Positions 1 through 7,122 are shown, counted from the first letter of the stretch. The stretch: 15,502 nucleotides of DNA from Acidobacteriota bacterium (GCA_021778815.1 JAJYBW010000025.1:1-15502); one strand, 5' to 3'. Notes: generated from the sequence alone by a model not told the origin. A program made the numbers and translations.

Positions 1-647
1 TTGAACTCCCAATAACCGTCCAGCCGCCCGCACGCCGTATACGCCAGGTCCAATGCGGCGGAACCGGCCCGGCGCACTCCATGCGAACGCAAGGTGAACT
101 CATGATAAAAATGCACGTTAGGATTGCCGTGGCGTTTGCGGCTGGGAAATCCTGTCGCGATCAACGATTCAGCCAGCGTTTCTGTCGCGGAAACATGAAT
201 GGGTTTTCCGTTCAGCGTCGCGCCTTGTCCCTTTTCCGCCAGAAACATCTCGTCTCGCAGCGGATTGTAAATGACTGCCGCGACCAGTTCGCCATCGGCA
301 TGCGCCGCGGTTCCAGGAACGCGGCGCTCCAGCCCCATCGACACGCAGAATGCCGGAAAGCCGTGAGCGAAATTTGTGGTCCCATCGAGTGGATCGATAT
401 ACCAGCGGTACTCGCATTCCATCCGCGACCGCGTGCCTTCTTCGCCGACGATGCCGTAATCCGGCCACTGGGCGCGCAGCCGCTCCACCAGCAGTTTTTC
501 ACTCTCACGGTCCGCGACCGTTACCAGGTCGACTTCGCCCTTATATTCAGTCGCCACACCATGTTCATAATGTTTGCGCAGCAAGGCTCCCGCAGCTCGC
601 GCCATCTCTGAGGCCGGGCCGGCATGGGGCAAATTCTTATGGCTCAT
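1..647 (-). CDS. suhB: Inositol monophosphatase family protein (SuhB-like), 3' end outside the window
   Basis: Mg2+-dependent phosphatase of the IMPase superfamily, expected to hydrolyse inositol-1-phosphate or related sugar phosphates in the cytoplasm. 215 residues are visible out of a usual 260-270. Metal-site motifs are clear: EVDLVTVAD at about 38-46, GEEGT at 68-72, and WYIDPLDGTTNFAHG at 82-96 with Asp85 and Asp88. The substrate-side GSAALDLAY motif comes near the cut, and the second metal motif (WDxAAG) should lie just beyond position 1. The ATG overlaps the stop of the Hfq-like gene as ATGA (644-647), and an AGGA lies 9 nt upstream, so this start is well supported and translational coupling is likely. 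The motifs fit IMPase/SuhB better than CysQ or HisN, but the substrate is inferred from family only. In proteobacteria SuhB also joins rRNA antitermination complexes; nothing here shows that role. Confidence 0.93.
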   Translation of the reverse strand, partial: MSHKNLPHAGPASEMARAAGALLRKHYEHGVATEYKGEVDLVTVADRESEKLLVERLRAQWPDYGIVGEEGTRSRMECEYRWYIDPLDGTTNFAHGFPAFCVSMGLERRVPGTAAHADGELVAAVIYNPLRDEMFLAEKGQGATLNGKPIHVSATETLAESLIATGFPSRKRHGNPNVHFYHEFTLRSHGVRRAGSAALDLAYTACGRLDGYWEF

Positions 648-961
648 GCCAGTGAATCCTCGCTCGACTCCTCAACCTCAGACGCCTTGTCCCTGCGTGG
701 CGTAGGCCGGCGAGCTTTTTCCGTGATTGTCAGAATCTGATGCTTATAGATAAAGAGATTGGGCTTGCCTTCCCGGGTCAGGCGAATCATGCGATCGTCA
801 AAATACTCGATCCAGCCATGCAGCGCTTCGCCATCCCGCAATTGCACCACCACCGGCGTCTGGCGCTCGCTTAATGTGCGCAGGTACATCGCTTCCTGCC
901 CGGTTTCCATTTGCGGATGATGAGATTTCTGCTTGCGTCGACCGCTGCCAGGAGTGTTCAC
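644..961 (-). CDS. hfq: Hfq-like RNA chaperone (Sm-fold)
   Basis: Sm-like protein of 105 residues, expected to form a hexamer that binds U-rich sRNA ends and A-rich mRNA sites. The Sm core spans about residues 26-82. It contains the PVVVQLRDGEALHGWIEYFD stretch (Sm1, with the conserved FD) and the Sm2 signature IYKHQILTI, whose YKH at 72-74 matches the uridine-binding YKH of E. coli Hfq. It differs from compact Hfq by a basic, His-rich N-terminal extension and a charged C-terminal tail, first basic and then acidic (EVEESSED). The start used is GTG at 959-961, 18 bp after the VWA stop. No clear Shine-Dalgarno is visible, so an internal ATG at residue 18, just before the Sm core, is possible. 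It sits between the VWA and IMPase genes and overlaps the latter by 4 bases. Confidence 0.88.
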   Translation of the reverse strand: MNTPGSGRRKQKSHHPQMETGQEAMYLRTLSERQTPVVVQLRDGEALHGWIEYFDDRMIRLTREGKPNLFIYKHQILTITEKARRPTPRRDKASEVEESSEDSLA

Positions 962-979
962 ACACGAAGTATATCGCGC

Positions 980-1915
980 CTAACGTGTGCCCTCGGCATA
1001 ATAGCCCGTGCGGTATTGCAAGCGATAGGCATGGCTCATTGTTGGATTGGTCAGGCGCAACTGAATGCTGCGAAGGCCTGCGCCGGCTGTGGAGTCCTTC
1101 GTCGGATAGTAGCCCAGCACATACTCCGATCGAAGCCACAGCGAGAGCCGCGTCATCGCATCTTGTAATGGAGTCGCACCGTCAGCATAAAAATATTGGC
1201 CGCCGGTATCGCGAGCCAGTTGAATCAGCGCATGTTCCCCGCCAAGATCACGACCCGCATTCGCACCGATCGGCACCAGGATGATGCTTTCAATGCTGGC
1301 CTGCGCCCGCAGCGCCGCCGTTCGCGCCTGGTCATAATCCACCCCAGCCACACTGTTCGATCCGTCACTGATCACTACGATCACTTTGCGCCCAGAGTGG
1401 GATGCAAGTTCGTTCGCGGCCTGCGCAATCGCGGCGTAGAGAGCCGTGGGTCCATCGCCGTGCAGGGCGCGCAGCCCATGATCAAGCTCATGCAGATTCC
1501 CTGTGAACGGAACTACCTGGGTTACCTCGCCGGCAAACCCCAGCAGTTCCACGCGGTCGTAGCGACCTAGTAAAGACGAGGCCAAGTCAGCGGCAGCTTG
1601 CCTGGCAAAGGGCAGGTCTTTGCGATCGCTCACACTAGTATCGATGGCCAGCACCATGGAAAGCGGGTGAACGGCGGTTGCTTGAAATACGCGGATCGTT
1701 TCCCGATGGCCGTCTTCCAACAGCGAAAAATCGTCTCGATGCAGTCCGGTCACCGGTCGACCTTGCCGATCCACTACGCTCACCGGAACATTGACCAGGT
1801 TCACCTGAACCCGCATTGAATCGGATGGAGAGGCCGGCAATGCTACTGTCTGCGCGGTTACAGTGAAAGCTGTCGCGAGAACAGGCAAGACATAAAGAGC
1901 TGCTCGGCATCTCAC
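980..1915 (-). CDS. Secreted VWA protein (VWFA-related Acidobacterial domain)
   Basis: About 311 residues. An N-terminal signal peptide (arginines at 2 and 4, hydrophobic core about 5-20, likely cleavage near TAQ at 20-22) points to export. The segment VQVNLVNVPVSVVDRQGRPV at about 36-55 with the following DDFSLLEDG is the hallmark lead-in of the acidobacterial VWFA family. The VWA domain carries an intact MIDAS: DTSVS (Asp92, Ser94, Ser96), Thr157 in GDGPTALY, and Asp184 in VISDGSNS, so divalent-metal-dependent protein binding is expected. The partner is unknown. The frame is open far upstream, but the likely start is the GTG at 1913-1915, whose GTGA overlaps the stop of the MoaD-MoaE gene and places the signal peptide exactly at the N-terminus. 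It is an exported protein embedded among cytosolic genes. Confidence 0.9.
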   Translation of the reverse strand: MRCRAALYVLPVLATAFTVTAQTVALPASPSDSMRVQVNLVNVPVSVVDRQGRPVTGLHRDDFSLLEDGHRETIRVFQATAVHPLSMVLAIDTSVSDRKDLPFARQAAADLASSLLGRYDRVELLGFAGEVTQVVPFTGNLHELDHGLRALHGDGPTALYAAIAQAANELASHSGRKVIVVISDGSNSVAGVDYDQARTAALRAQASIESIILVPIGANAGRDLGGEHALIQLARDTGGQYFYADGATPLQDAMTRLSLWLRSEYVLGYYPTKDSTAGAGLRSIQLRLTNPTMSHAYRLQYRTGYYAEGTR

Positions 1916-2655
1916 GGCTTGTTCTCTGCCGCATCGTCGCCGGACTTGTGAACGGAAATCTCTTCTGGAAACGGCTCGCCGTCGGCCCAGACTGCGCCAT
2001 CCTCGAACCATTCTTTTTTCCAGATGGGTACCGTCTTCTTCAGTGTGTCGATCATCCATCGGCAGGCCTCGAACGCCTGCGCACGATGGGCGGATGCCAC
2101 CACGATCAGGACGCTGGTCTCGCCTATTTGGAGGCGCCCCAGCCGATGCACCAGCGCCACCCGTCGCACGCCAAAGCGGAACTGCGCCTCGCGCGCCAGG
2201 GCTTGCATCTGGCTCAGCGCCATGGCTTCATACGAAGCATAATCCAGAAACAACGTCCGCCGTCCGCGCGTGTTGTTGCGCACAATTCCGTCGAACACGA
2301 CCACCGCACCGGCCTCGCCTTCCTTCACAGCTGCGACCAGTGTTTGGGCGTCGATGGGCTGGCGCTGCAAGCAAACCCAATCGGTTCCCTCAATTGACTC
2401 ATCTTCCGGGGAACCACCACTTACCGGAGGCAACAGCGCAATTTCATCGCCTTCGCGCAACACCTGCGTGGGCAGGGCATATTCCCGGTTCACCGCAACT
2501 GCCAGCGAGCCTGCATAGTTTCCCAACTGCGGCGCTGCCTGAAAAAAACAGCGCAGAAATTCCGCCACCGTGGCCTGTTCCGGCAGCTCTACCATTTCCT
2601 TCTCTCGCGTCCGCAGGTCCTTTAAGGCACCAAATAGCAGTACATGCACGTGCAT
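1912..2655 (-). CDS. moaX: Fused molybdopterin synthase MoaD-MoaE
   Basis: 247 residues carrying both subunits of molybdopterin synthase, which adds two sulfurs to precursor Z (cPMP) in molybdenum cofactor synthesis. Residues 1-81 are MoaD (beta-grasp), ending in LLPPVSGG with Gly80-Gly81. Residues 82-95 form an acidic linker. From about 96 to 232 is MoaE, with FDGIVRNNTRGR at 121-132, HRLGRLQIGE at 170-179, ASAHR at 187-191 and the catalytic-lysine region IWKKEWFEDG at 211-220. The Gly-Gly normally has to be the free C-terminus for thiocarboxylation, so proteolytic processing is expected, as reported for M. tuberculosis MoaX. The gene starts 4 bp after the DUF488 stop and overlaps the VWA start by 4 bases. 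No other moa gene is in the window. The start ATG lies in a 14-bp palindrome, and no strong ribosome binding site is seen. Confidence 0.95.
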   Translation of the reverse strand: MHVHVLLFGALKDLRTREKEMVELPEQATVAEFLRCFFQAAPQLGNYAGSLAVAVNREYALPTQVLREGDEIALLPPVSGGSPEDESIEGTDWVCLQRQPIDAQTLVAAVKEGEAGAVVVFDGIVRNNTRGRRTLFLDYASYEAMALSQMQALAREAQFRFGVRRVALVHRLGRLQIGETSVLIVVASAHRAQAFEACRWMIDTLKKTVPIWKKEWFEDGAVWADGEPFPEEISVHKSGDDAAENKP

Positions 2656-2656
2656 G
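2643..2656. repeat. 14-bp perfect palindrome over the moaX start codon
   Basis: CATGCACGTGCATG is a perfect palindrome that includes the moaX ATG (2653-2655) and its next three codons (His-Val-His). It contains CACGTG. It could be an mRNA hairpin over the start or a protein site, or simply result from the His/Val codons. Confidence 0.5.
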
Positions 2657-2659
2657 GAT

Positions 2660-3232
2660 TTAGCTTATCCGGTCGGGCGCGTTTTCTGGCAACAACGGCA
2701 GCTCCGTCTCTCCGGGATACCAAAGTCGCGTTCCTTCCACCCGCGCAAAAGGTGTCAGCTTGTGCGGCTTGCGGTGCGACTTCCCTGTCGCCGAGACAAA
2801 AATATCCTCGACAGCATGTCCGCGAACCAGCAGCGCGTCCCCTATCAGTGACCGATGACATCGCCACGGCACCGCCTCCGAACACATGATTGCAGTCGCG
2901 CACTTCTTATCCAGGTCAATGAACTCTTGCAGTGCTTCCTGGAAAGCTTCAGTCTGCATATAGTCGGCGTAGCCGCGAAAGCTGGCATTCCGCCACCCAG
3001 TATTGATCGAATCTTTCCGGACTTTACGCAGCCCACCCAGCGACCGCATCCAGCGATATTCAATGCCAGCGGAATGCAACGAAGCCGACAACGCCTCCAT
3101 GCCGAATTGAGGATTATGCCGCGATTGCGGAATCGTCCGCACATCGACAAGAAGGGTGACGCCATTGTCCTGCAAGGCGCCAAGAAACAGCTCAATCGCA
3201 AGCGTGGAGTGGCCGATGGTCAACATAAACAT
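2660..3232 (-). CDS. DUF488 family protein
   Basis: About 190 residues, cytosolic, function unknown. Family signatures are intact: TIGHST near the N-terminus (5-10), LVDVRTIPQSRHNPQF at about 28-43, SLGGLRK at 64-70, GYADYM at 87-92, and the Cys/His motif MCSEAVPWRCHR at 116-127. That motif suggests a catalytic or metal/nucleotide-binding site, but no reaction is established for the family. The frame is open to a GTG at 3274, but that start would place the lon terminator inside the coding region. I prefer ATG at 3230-3232, or ATG at 3224-3226, which puts TIGHST at its usual position. No Shine-Dalgarno is present because the upstream bases are the terminator T-run. It is the first gene of the DUF488-moaX-VWA-hfq-suhB cluster. 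Confidence 0.88.
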   Translation of the reverse strand: MFMLTIGHSTLAIELFLGALQDNGVTLLVDVRTIPQSRHNPQFGMEALSASLHSAGIEYRWMRSLGGLRKVRKDSINTGWRNASFRGYADYMQTEAFQEALQEFIDLDKKCATAIMCSEAVPWRCHRSLIGDALLVRGHAVEDIFVSATGKSHRKPHKLTPFARVEGTRLWYPGETELPLLPENAPDRIS

Positions 3233-3241
3233 GAACCGCGC

Positions 3242-3280
3242 AAAAAAAATCTGGCGAGGAGCTCGCGCCCCCACGCCAGA
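3242..3280 (-). terminator. Strong intrinsic terminator after lon
   Basis: On the minus strand, 7-bp arms TCTGGCG (3280-3274) and CGCCAGA (3256-3250) enclose a 17-nt loop that can pair further (GGGG with CTCC). They are followed immediately by eight T residues (3249-3242). It begins 18 bases past the lon stop codon and ends 9 bases before the preferred DUF488 ATG. Confidence 0.88.
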
Positions 3281-3298
3281 CGGTGGAAATCGTTCGAC

Positions 3299-5755
3299 TT
3301 ATGCGTGCGCCGCTTCCGGCACTTGCGTGACCGGCGGCTCCTGCTGGATCACTTCCTCCAGGACTCGCGGCTTCAATGCGTCCGGCAGCGCAATCGCCAG
3401 CACATCTTCAATGCGTCGCGCATAGTGAATCGTTACGCCCGCCAGCTGTTCCGGCAACAGGTCCTCTTCCACATTCAACCGGTTTTCTTCCGGCAGAATG
3501 ATGTCGCGAACTCCGGCCCGACGAGCCGCAAGGAACTTCTCCTTGATTCCGCCGACCGGCAGCACGTTGCCGCTGAGCGTAATCTCACCCGTCATCGCGG
3601 TCAGCGGACGAATGATGGTGTCCGTCATCAGCGAGACCAGCGTGGTTGCCAGGGTCACGCCCGCCGAGGGACCATCCTTCGGAATCGCTCCCGCCGGAAT
3701 GTGAATATGCAGGTCGACTTCCGTGTTGAAGTCCTCTTTCAGGCTCAGCAGTTTCGCGTTGGAGCGGACCCAGGTGAGTGCGGCCTGCATGGATTCCTGC
3801 ATCACCTCGCCGATCTGCCCGGTCATCGTGAACCCGCCTTTGCCCTTCATGCGGCTGGCTTCAATAAATAGAATGTCGCCTCCCGCCGGAGTCCAGGCCA
3901 GCCCCACGGCAACCCCGGGCCGCTTGGTGCGCTCGGCAATTTCCGTATCCACGCGCACCTTGATGCCGCCCAGAAATTCCTGGATCACCGCCGGTGTGAC
4001 GACCAGTTTGTCTGTCAGTCCTTCGGCAATCCGACGCGCCTGCTTGCGGCAGACAGTGCCAATCCACTGCTCCAGCTTGCGCACGCCCGCCTCATGCGTG
4101 TAGTGACGCACCATGCTGCGAACAGCCGCTTCAGGAAATTCAATGTCTTTTTCCTCGATACCGTTTTCCTTGATTTGCCGAGGAATCAGATATCGAAACG
4201 CAATGTGCACCTTCTCATCTTCCGTGTAGCCGGTCAGCTCGATAATCTCCATGCGATCCCGCAACGGCTCTGGAATTGGATCCAGCATGTTTGCCGTGCA
4301 AATGAACAACACCTTCGAAAGATCGAACGGGACGTCCAGATAGTTGTCGCGGAAGCTGAAATTCTGCTCCGGATCCAACGTCTCCAACAACGCGGACGAT
4401 GGATCGCCGCGGAAATCTCTGCCGAGCTTGTCAACCTCATCCAGCATGAATACGGGATCGTTTGTTTCCGCTCGCCGTAAGGACTGCATGATCTGGCCCG
4501 GCATGGCACCGATGTAAGTGCGCCGATGTCCGCGGATTTCCGCTTCATCATGCATGCCGCCGAGTGAAATCCGCTGGAATTTGCGACCTAATGCCCGCGC
4601 GATACTGCGTCCCAGCGAAGTTTTTCCTACGCCCGGAGGCCCGACAAAACACAGGATTGGCCCCTTCATGTCCGGCTTCAGGCGGCGCACCGCCAGGTAA
4701 TCCAGGATGCGCTCCTTCACCTTCTTCAGGTCGTAGTGATCCTCATCCAGAATCTCCTTCGCCCTGGCAATATCGACTTCGCTTCCCGAGGATTTGGTCC
4801 ACGGCAACACCACCAGCCACTCGATGTAGTTGCGCGTGATCGAGTAATCCGGCGCCATGGGAGACATCCGCGACAGGCGGTTCAGCTCTTTCAAGCCTTC
4901 TTTCTTCACCGCTTCCGGCATGCCTGCGGCTTCCAGTTTTTCGCGCAGCTCTTCGATGTCCTTTTGGCCTTCGTCGAGCTCGCCCAGCTCCTTCTGGATC
5001 GCCTTCATCTGCTCGCGCAGGTAATAATCCCGTTGCGACTGTTGCACCTGGTCCTGCACTTCAGACTGGATCTTATTGCGCAGTTGCTGCACTTCCAGTT
5101 CCTTGGCCAGATGCCGGTTCATGCGCGTCATGCGAGCCATGACATCAGGCGTTTCCAGCAGCTCCTGCTTATCGATCGTCGAAAGAATCGGCAGCGAAGA
5201 CGCGATAAAGTCGACTAGCCGCCCGGGCTCGTCGATGTTCAACGCGATCGTCTGCAGTTCATCCGACAGGGTCGGAGATGCGGTCACAATGTGCTGAAAC
5301 TGCGCCAGAATATTGCGCTGCAAAGCCTCCGCCTCCGGGCTTTTTTCCGGATCGACATCATCAATCACTTCAACCGCCGATTTCATGTACGGCGTCGACT
5401 GATCGAAGTCCGTCAACTTCACCCGCTCTGTGCCTTCGGTAAACACGAACAGGCTCTGGTTGGGCATTTTCACCACTTTATGCACCGTCGCCAACGTTCC
5501 CACCGCATATAAATCCGCCGGCTGGGGAGTGTCCATTCGCGCTTCACGCTGCGCGACGACAATGATGGTCTTCTCTTCCCCTAACGACTGCACCAGTTGG
5601 ATGGAGCTTTCCCGTCCTACCGTCAGCGGCAGCACCGCATGGGGAAATAGCACCGTATCTCGAACTGGCAGAACAGGATAGACCTGTTTCGAGCCATCCT
5701 TTTCGCGGCCTTTCCGCTCTCCAGGATGGATAACACTTAAGAAATCGCTGGACAT
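3299..5755 (-). CDS. lon: ATP-dependent protease Lon (LonA)
   Basis: 818-residue LonA, the cytosolic hexameric AAA+ protease that degrades misfolded and regulatory proteins. Domain order is classical. An N-terminal LON substrate-binding domain covers about 25-220 (YPVLPVRDTVLFPHAVLPL). A coiled-coil segment at about 220-330 is rich in Gln, Lys and Glu. The AAA+ module follows, with Walker A GPPGVGKTS near 367-375 and Walker B VFMLDEVDKLG. The serine protease domain has Ser697 in PKDGPSAG and Lys740 in GGIKEK; the Ser-Lys spacing of 43 equals that of E. coli Lon (Ser679/Lys722). The start is fixed by GAGGGAG five bases before ATG 5753-5755. The upstream TTG (5773) would place that site inside the gene. 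It is 136 bp downstream of pheA on the same strand, has its own candidate promoter, and is closed by a strong terminator. Confidence 0.98.
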   Translation of the reverse strand: MSSDFLSVIHPGERKGREKDGSKQVYPVLPVRDTVLFPHAVLPLTVGRESSIQLVQSLGEEKTIIVVAQREARMDTPQPADLYAVGTLATVHKVVKMPNQSLFVFTEGTERVKLTDFDQSTPYMKSAVEVIDDVDPEKSPEAEALQRNILAQFQHIVTASPTLSDELQTIALNIDEPGRLVDFIASSLPILSTIDKQELLETPDVMARMTRMNRHLAKELEVQQLRNKIQSEVQDQVQQSQRDYYLREQMKAIQKELGELDEGQKDIEELREKLEAAGMPEAVKKEGLKELNRLSRMSPMAPDYSITRNYIEWLVVLPWTKSSGSEVDIARAKEILDEDHYDLKKVKERILDYLAVRRLKPDMKGPILCFVGPPGVGKTSLGRSIARALGRKFQRISLGGMHDEAEIRGHRRTYIGAMPGQIMQSLRRAETNDPVFMLDEVDKLGRDFRGDPSSALLETLDPEQNFSFRDNYLDVPFDLSKVLFICTANMLDPIPEPLRDRMEIIELTGYTEDEKVHIAFRYLIPRQIKENGIEEKDIEFPEAAVRSMVRHYTHEAGVRKLEQWIGTVCRKQARRIAEGLTDKLVVTPAVIQEFLGGIKVRVDTEIAERTKRPGVAVGLAWTPAGGDILFIEASRMKGKGGFTMTGQIGEVMQESMQAALTWVRSNAKLLSLKEDFNTEVDLHIHIPAGAIPKDGPSAGVTLATTLVSLMTDTIIRPLTAMTGEITLSGNVLPVGGIKEKFLAARRAGVRDIILPEENRLNVEEDLLPEQLAGVTIHYARRIEDVLAIALPDALKPRVLEEVIQQEPPVTQVPEAAHA

Positions 5756-5760
5756 TGAGT

Positions 5761-5767
5761 CTCCCTC
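5761..5767 (-). promoter_or_regulatory. Ribosome binding site of lon
   Basis: GAGGGAG on the minus strand, five bases before ATG 5753-5755. It decides between this ATG and the in-frame TTG six codons upstream. Confidence 0.8.
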
Positions 5768-5816
5768 TATCAACCTTTATGAATCTTAGACGCTCACAAG
5801 AGTCTTTGGTTGCAAA

Positions 5817-5844
5817 ATTATTGTCGGCGGAGCAGCCGATTCAA
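5817..5844 (-). promoter_or_regulatory. Candidate sigma-70 type promoter for lon
   Basis: On the minus strand, TTGAAT (5844-5839) and AATAAT (5822-5817) are spaced by 16 bases, 61 bp before the lon ATG. The -10 matches the consensus at five of six bases and the -35 at about four. I saw no CIRCE element and no clear sigma-32 type box. This is pattern matching only. Confidence 0.35.
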
Positions 5845-5877
5845 CGACGTGCGCATCCGCAAGTCGTCCACCTCACA

Positions 5878-5904
5878 ATCGAATCTTCTCTCTATCGATT
5901 CGAT
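5878..5904 (-). repeat. Inverted repeat spanning the pheA stop codon
   Basis: Perfect 8-bp arms ATCGAATC and GATTCGAT are separated by 11 bases. The minus-strand hairpin contains the pheA TAG (5892-5894). There is no T-run after it, so it is at best a weak terminator or an mRNA 3'-end stabiliser between pheA and lon. Confidence 0.45.
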
Positions 5905-6722
5905 GCAGGATTCAGGACCCGGTATCGTCCCAGCTCCTTTACTGTGGAACAGACTTTTCTCAGGTCAAAGAGTGCCTCATCCGCCTCCTTGCTTCCCGGT
6001 ATCGTCACATCGGCGTAAAACATATACTCCCAAGGCCGCCCGGTCATAGGCCGCGACTCAATCTTGGTCAGATTCAGTTGCCGCGCGGCAAACGTGTTCA
6101 GCGCGTGCAGCAATGCGCCCGGCTGATTCTCCAGCACGAAGGCCACCGATAACTTGGTTGGCGCGGCTTCAGTGGCGACAGAACCAAGCCGGCGAATCAA
6201 CCAGAAGCGAGTGTAACTCTCTTCCCGATCCTCGATGCCTTCCTGCAGAATGCTGGCGCCGTATTGCCGCGCCGCCTGTTTGCTGCCGATAGCGGCCAGC
6301 TGGTTTTGCCCCGTTTCGGCAACGTGTCGCACGGCGCCCGCCGTATCGTAAAAAGCAATCGCCTCCAGCTGAGGATGCGCCGCAAAAAATCCTTTGCACT
6401 GCGCCAGCGCCACGGGATGCGACAACACCTGTCGCACCGTTTCCATCATCACACCTCGCGCCGCCATCAGATTGTGGCGGATTCGCATTTCCAGTTCACG
6501 CTCCACAACAAACTCATGCGCGAAAAACAGATCGTAAAAATCCATCACCGATCCCGCCAGGCTATTCTCCACCGGAATCACTGCTGCATCGACGCGGCCG
6601 CTATCCAGCGCTTGCAGTACCGCGCCAGCCGCAGCGCACGGCACAATCGCTCCCTCCGGAAGCAATGTCAGACTCGCTTCATGACTAAAGGAACCAAGCT
6701 CGCCCTGGATTGCAACTTGCAT
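5892..6722 (-). CDS. pheA: Prephenate dehydratase
   Basis: 276-residue monofunctional enzyme converting prephenate to phenylpyruvate in phenylalanine synthesis. The PDT catalytic domain (about 1-185) begins QGELGSFSHEA and has IPVENSLAGSV at 49-59. It ends in the catalytic motif ESYTRFWLI at 168-176, with Thr171 of the conserved TRF. A C-terminal ACT domain follows (about 190-270). It has the effector-binding elements ENQPGALLHAL (198-208) and IESRP (221-225), so feedback inhibition by phenylalanine is expected. No chorismate mutase domain is fused. The start is ATG 6720-6722, preceded at four bases by a perfect AGGAGG (6732-6727); the longer open frame to 6794 lacks support. The gene is divergent from the small membrane-peptide gene. 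Confidence 0.96.
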   Translation of the reverse strand: MQVAIQGELGSFSHEASLTLLPEGAIVPCAAAGAVLQALDSGRVDAAVIPVENSLAGSVMDFYDLFFAHEFVVERELEMRIRHNLMAARGVMMETVRQVLSHPVALAQCKGFFAAHPQLEAIAFYDTAGAVRHVAETGQNQLAAIGSKQAARQYGASILQEGIEDREESYTRFWLIRRLGSVATEAAPTKLSVAFVLENQPGALLHALNTFAARQLNLTKIESRPMTGRPWEYMFYADVTIPGSKEADEALFDLRKVCSTVKELGRYRVLNPASNR

Positions 6723-6726
6723 CCAA

Positions 6727-6732
6727 CCTCCT
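6727..6732 (-). promoter_or_regulatory. Ribosome binding site of pheA
   Basis: Perfect AGGAGG on the minus strand, four bases before ATG 6720-6722. It fixes the start, rejecting the 24-codon longer reading. Confidence 0.82.
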
Positions 6733-6743
6733 GACACGACTGC

Positions 6744-6772
6744 ACTACACGAAATTTTCGCAACTGCGGCAA
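6744..6772 (-). promoter_or_regulatory. Candidate promoter for pheA
   Basis: On the minus strand, TTGCCG (6772-6767) and TGTAGT (6749-6744) are separated by 17 bases, each matching the sigma-70 consensus at about four of six positions. It lies in the 114-bp region shared with the divergent small membrane gene. Confidence 0.3.
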
Positions 6773-6836
6773 CCTTCTTTCCGCTTACGCGCAACTTATC
6801 ACAGGTACCGGCTTCGACTGTAAGGAGACGAAACGA

Positions 6837-6989
6837 ATGTTGTGGACCATCTTTGTAATCCTTCTAATCTTGTGGCTGCTCGGATTCATCGGCTTCCACG
6901 TACTCGGTGCGTATATCCACATTCTGCTTGTCATTGCACTGGTTGTTCTCATCTTTGCAATCATCGGCGGCAGACGCACTGTTGTTTAG
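6837..6989 (+). CDS. Small DUF5670/lmo0937-type membrane protein
   Basis: 50-residue hydrophobic protein beginning MLWTIFVILLILWLLGF and ending in a short basic tail, GGRRTVV. It has two membrane-spanning stretches (about 3-19 and 27-43) joined by a short loop with Gly and His. The start MLWTI, the Trp at 13, the mid-loop and the GGRR-type end fit the lmo0937/DUF5670 family of tiny membrane proteins, whose function is unknown. A good AAGGAG (6822-6827) lies nine bases before the ATG. The next gene on the same strand, 133 bp away, encodes a CsbD stress protein, and such pairs suggest a shared stress role (inference). It is too short for many gene callers. Confidence 0.85.
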   Translation: MLWTIFVILLILWLLGFIGFHVLGAYIHILLVIALVVLIFAIIGGRRTVV

Positions 6990-7122
6990 CTCTTTCACCC
7001 CAGCAAGTGGAACGTCTTGCAACCATGCGAGGCGCTCCATTTCAACCTCTTCTTCCATCCGCCCCATTACCAATGCGAAACCGGCTGGGTGAAGCAAAAG
7101 CAAGGCAAAAGGAGTTACCCCC

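Noticed and set aside
980..2059. Longer VWA start at 2059 (359 residues)
   Set aside because: It would overlap moaX by about 145 bp and bury the signal peptide behind an Arg-rich stretch; the GTGA junction at 1915 is far better.
2855..3871. 338-codon plus-strand open frame
   Set aside because: It lies antisense to DUF488 and lon, both with unmistakable families; its product is Arg/His/Gln-rich without domain resemblance, typical of a GC-rich shadow frame.
1..5755. Single six-gene operon led by lon
   Set aside because: Same strand and a short gap suggest it, but the strong terminator at 3242-3280 argues for separate main transcripts; read-through remains possible.
5892..6794. Longer pheA start at 6794
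   Set aside because: A perfect AGGAGG sits directly before ATG 6722, where the PDT fold begins; the extra 24 residues have no family match.
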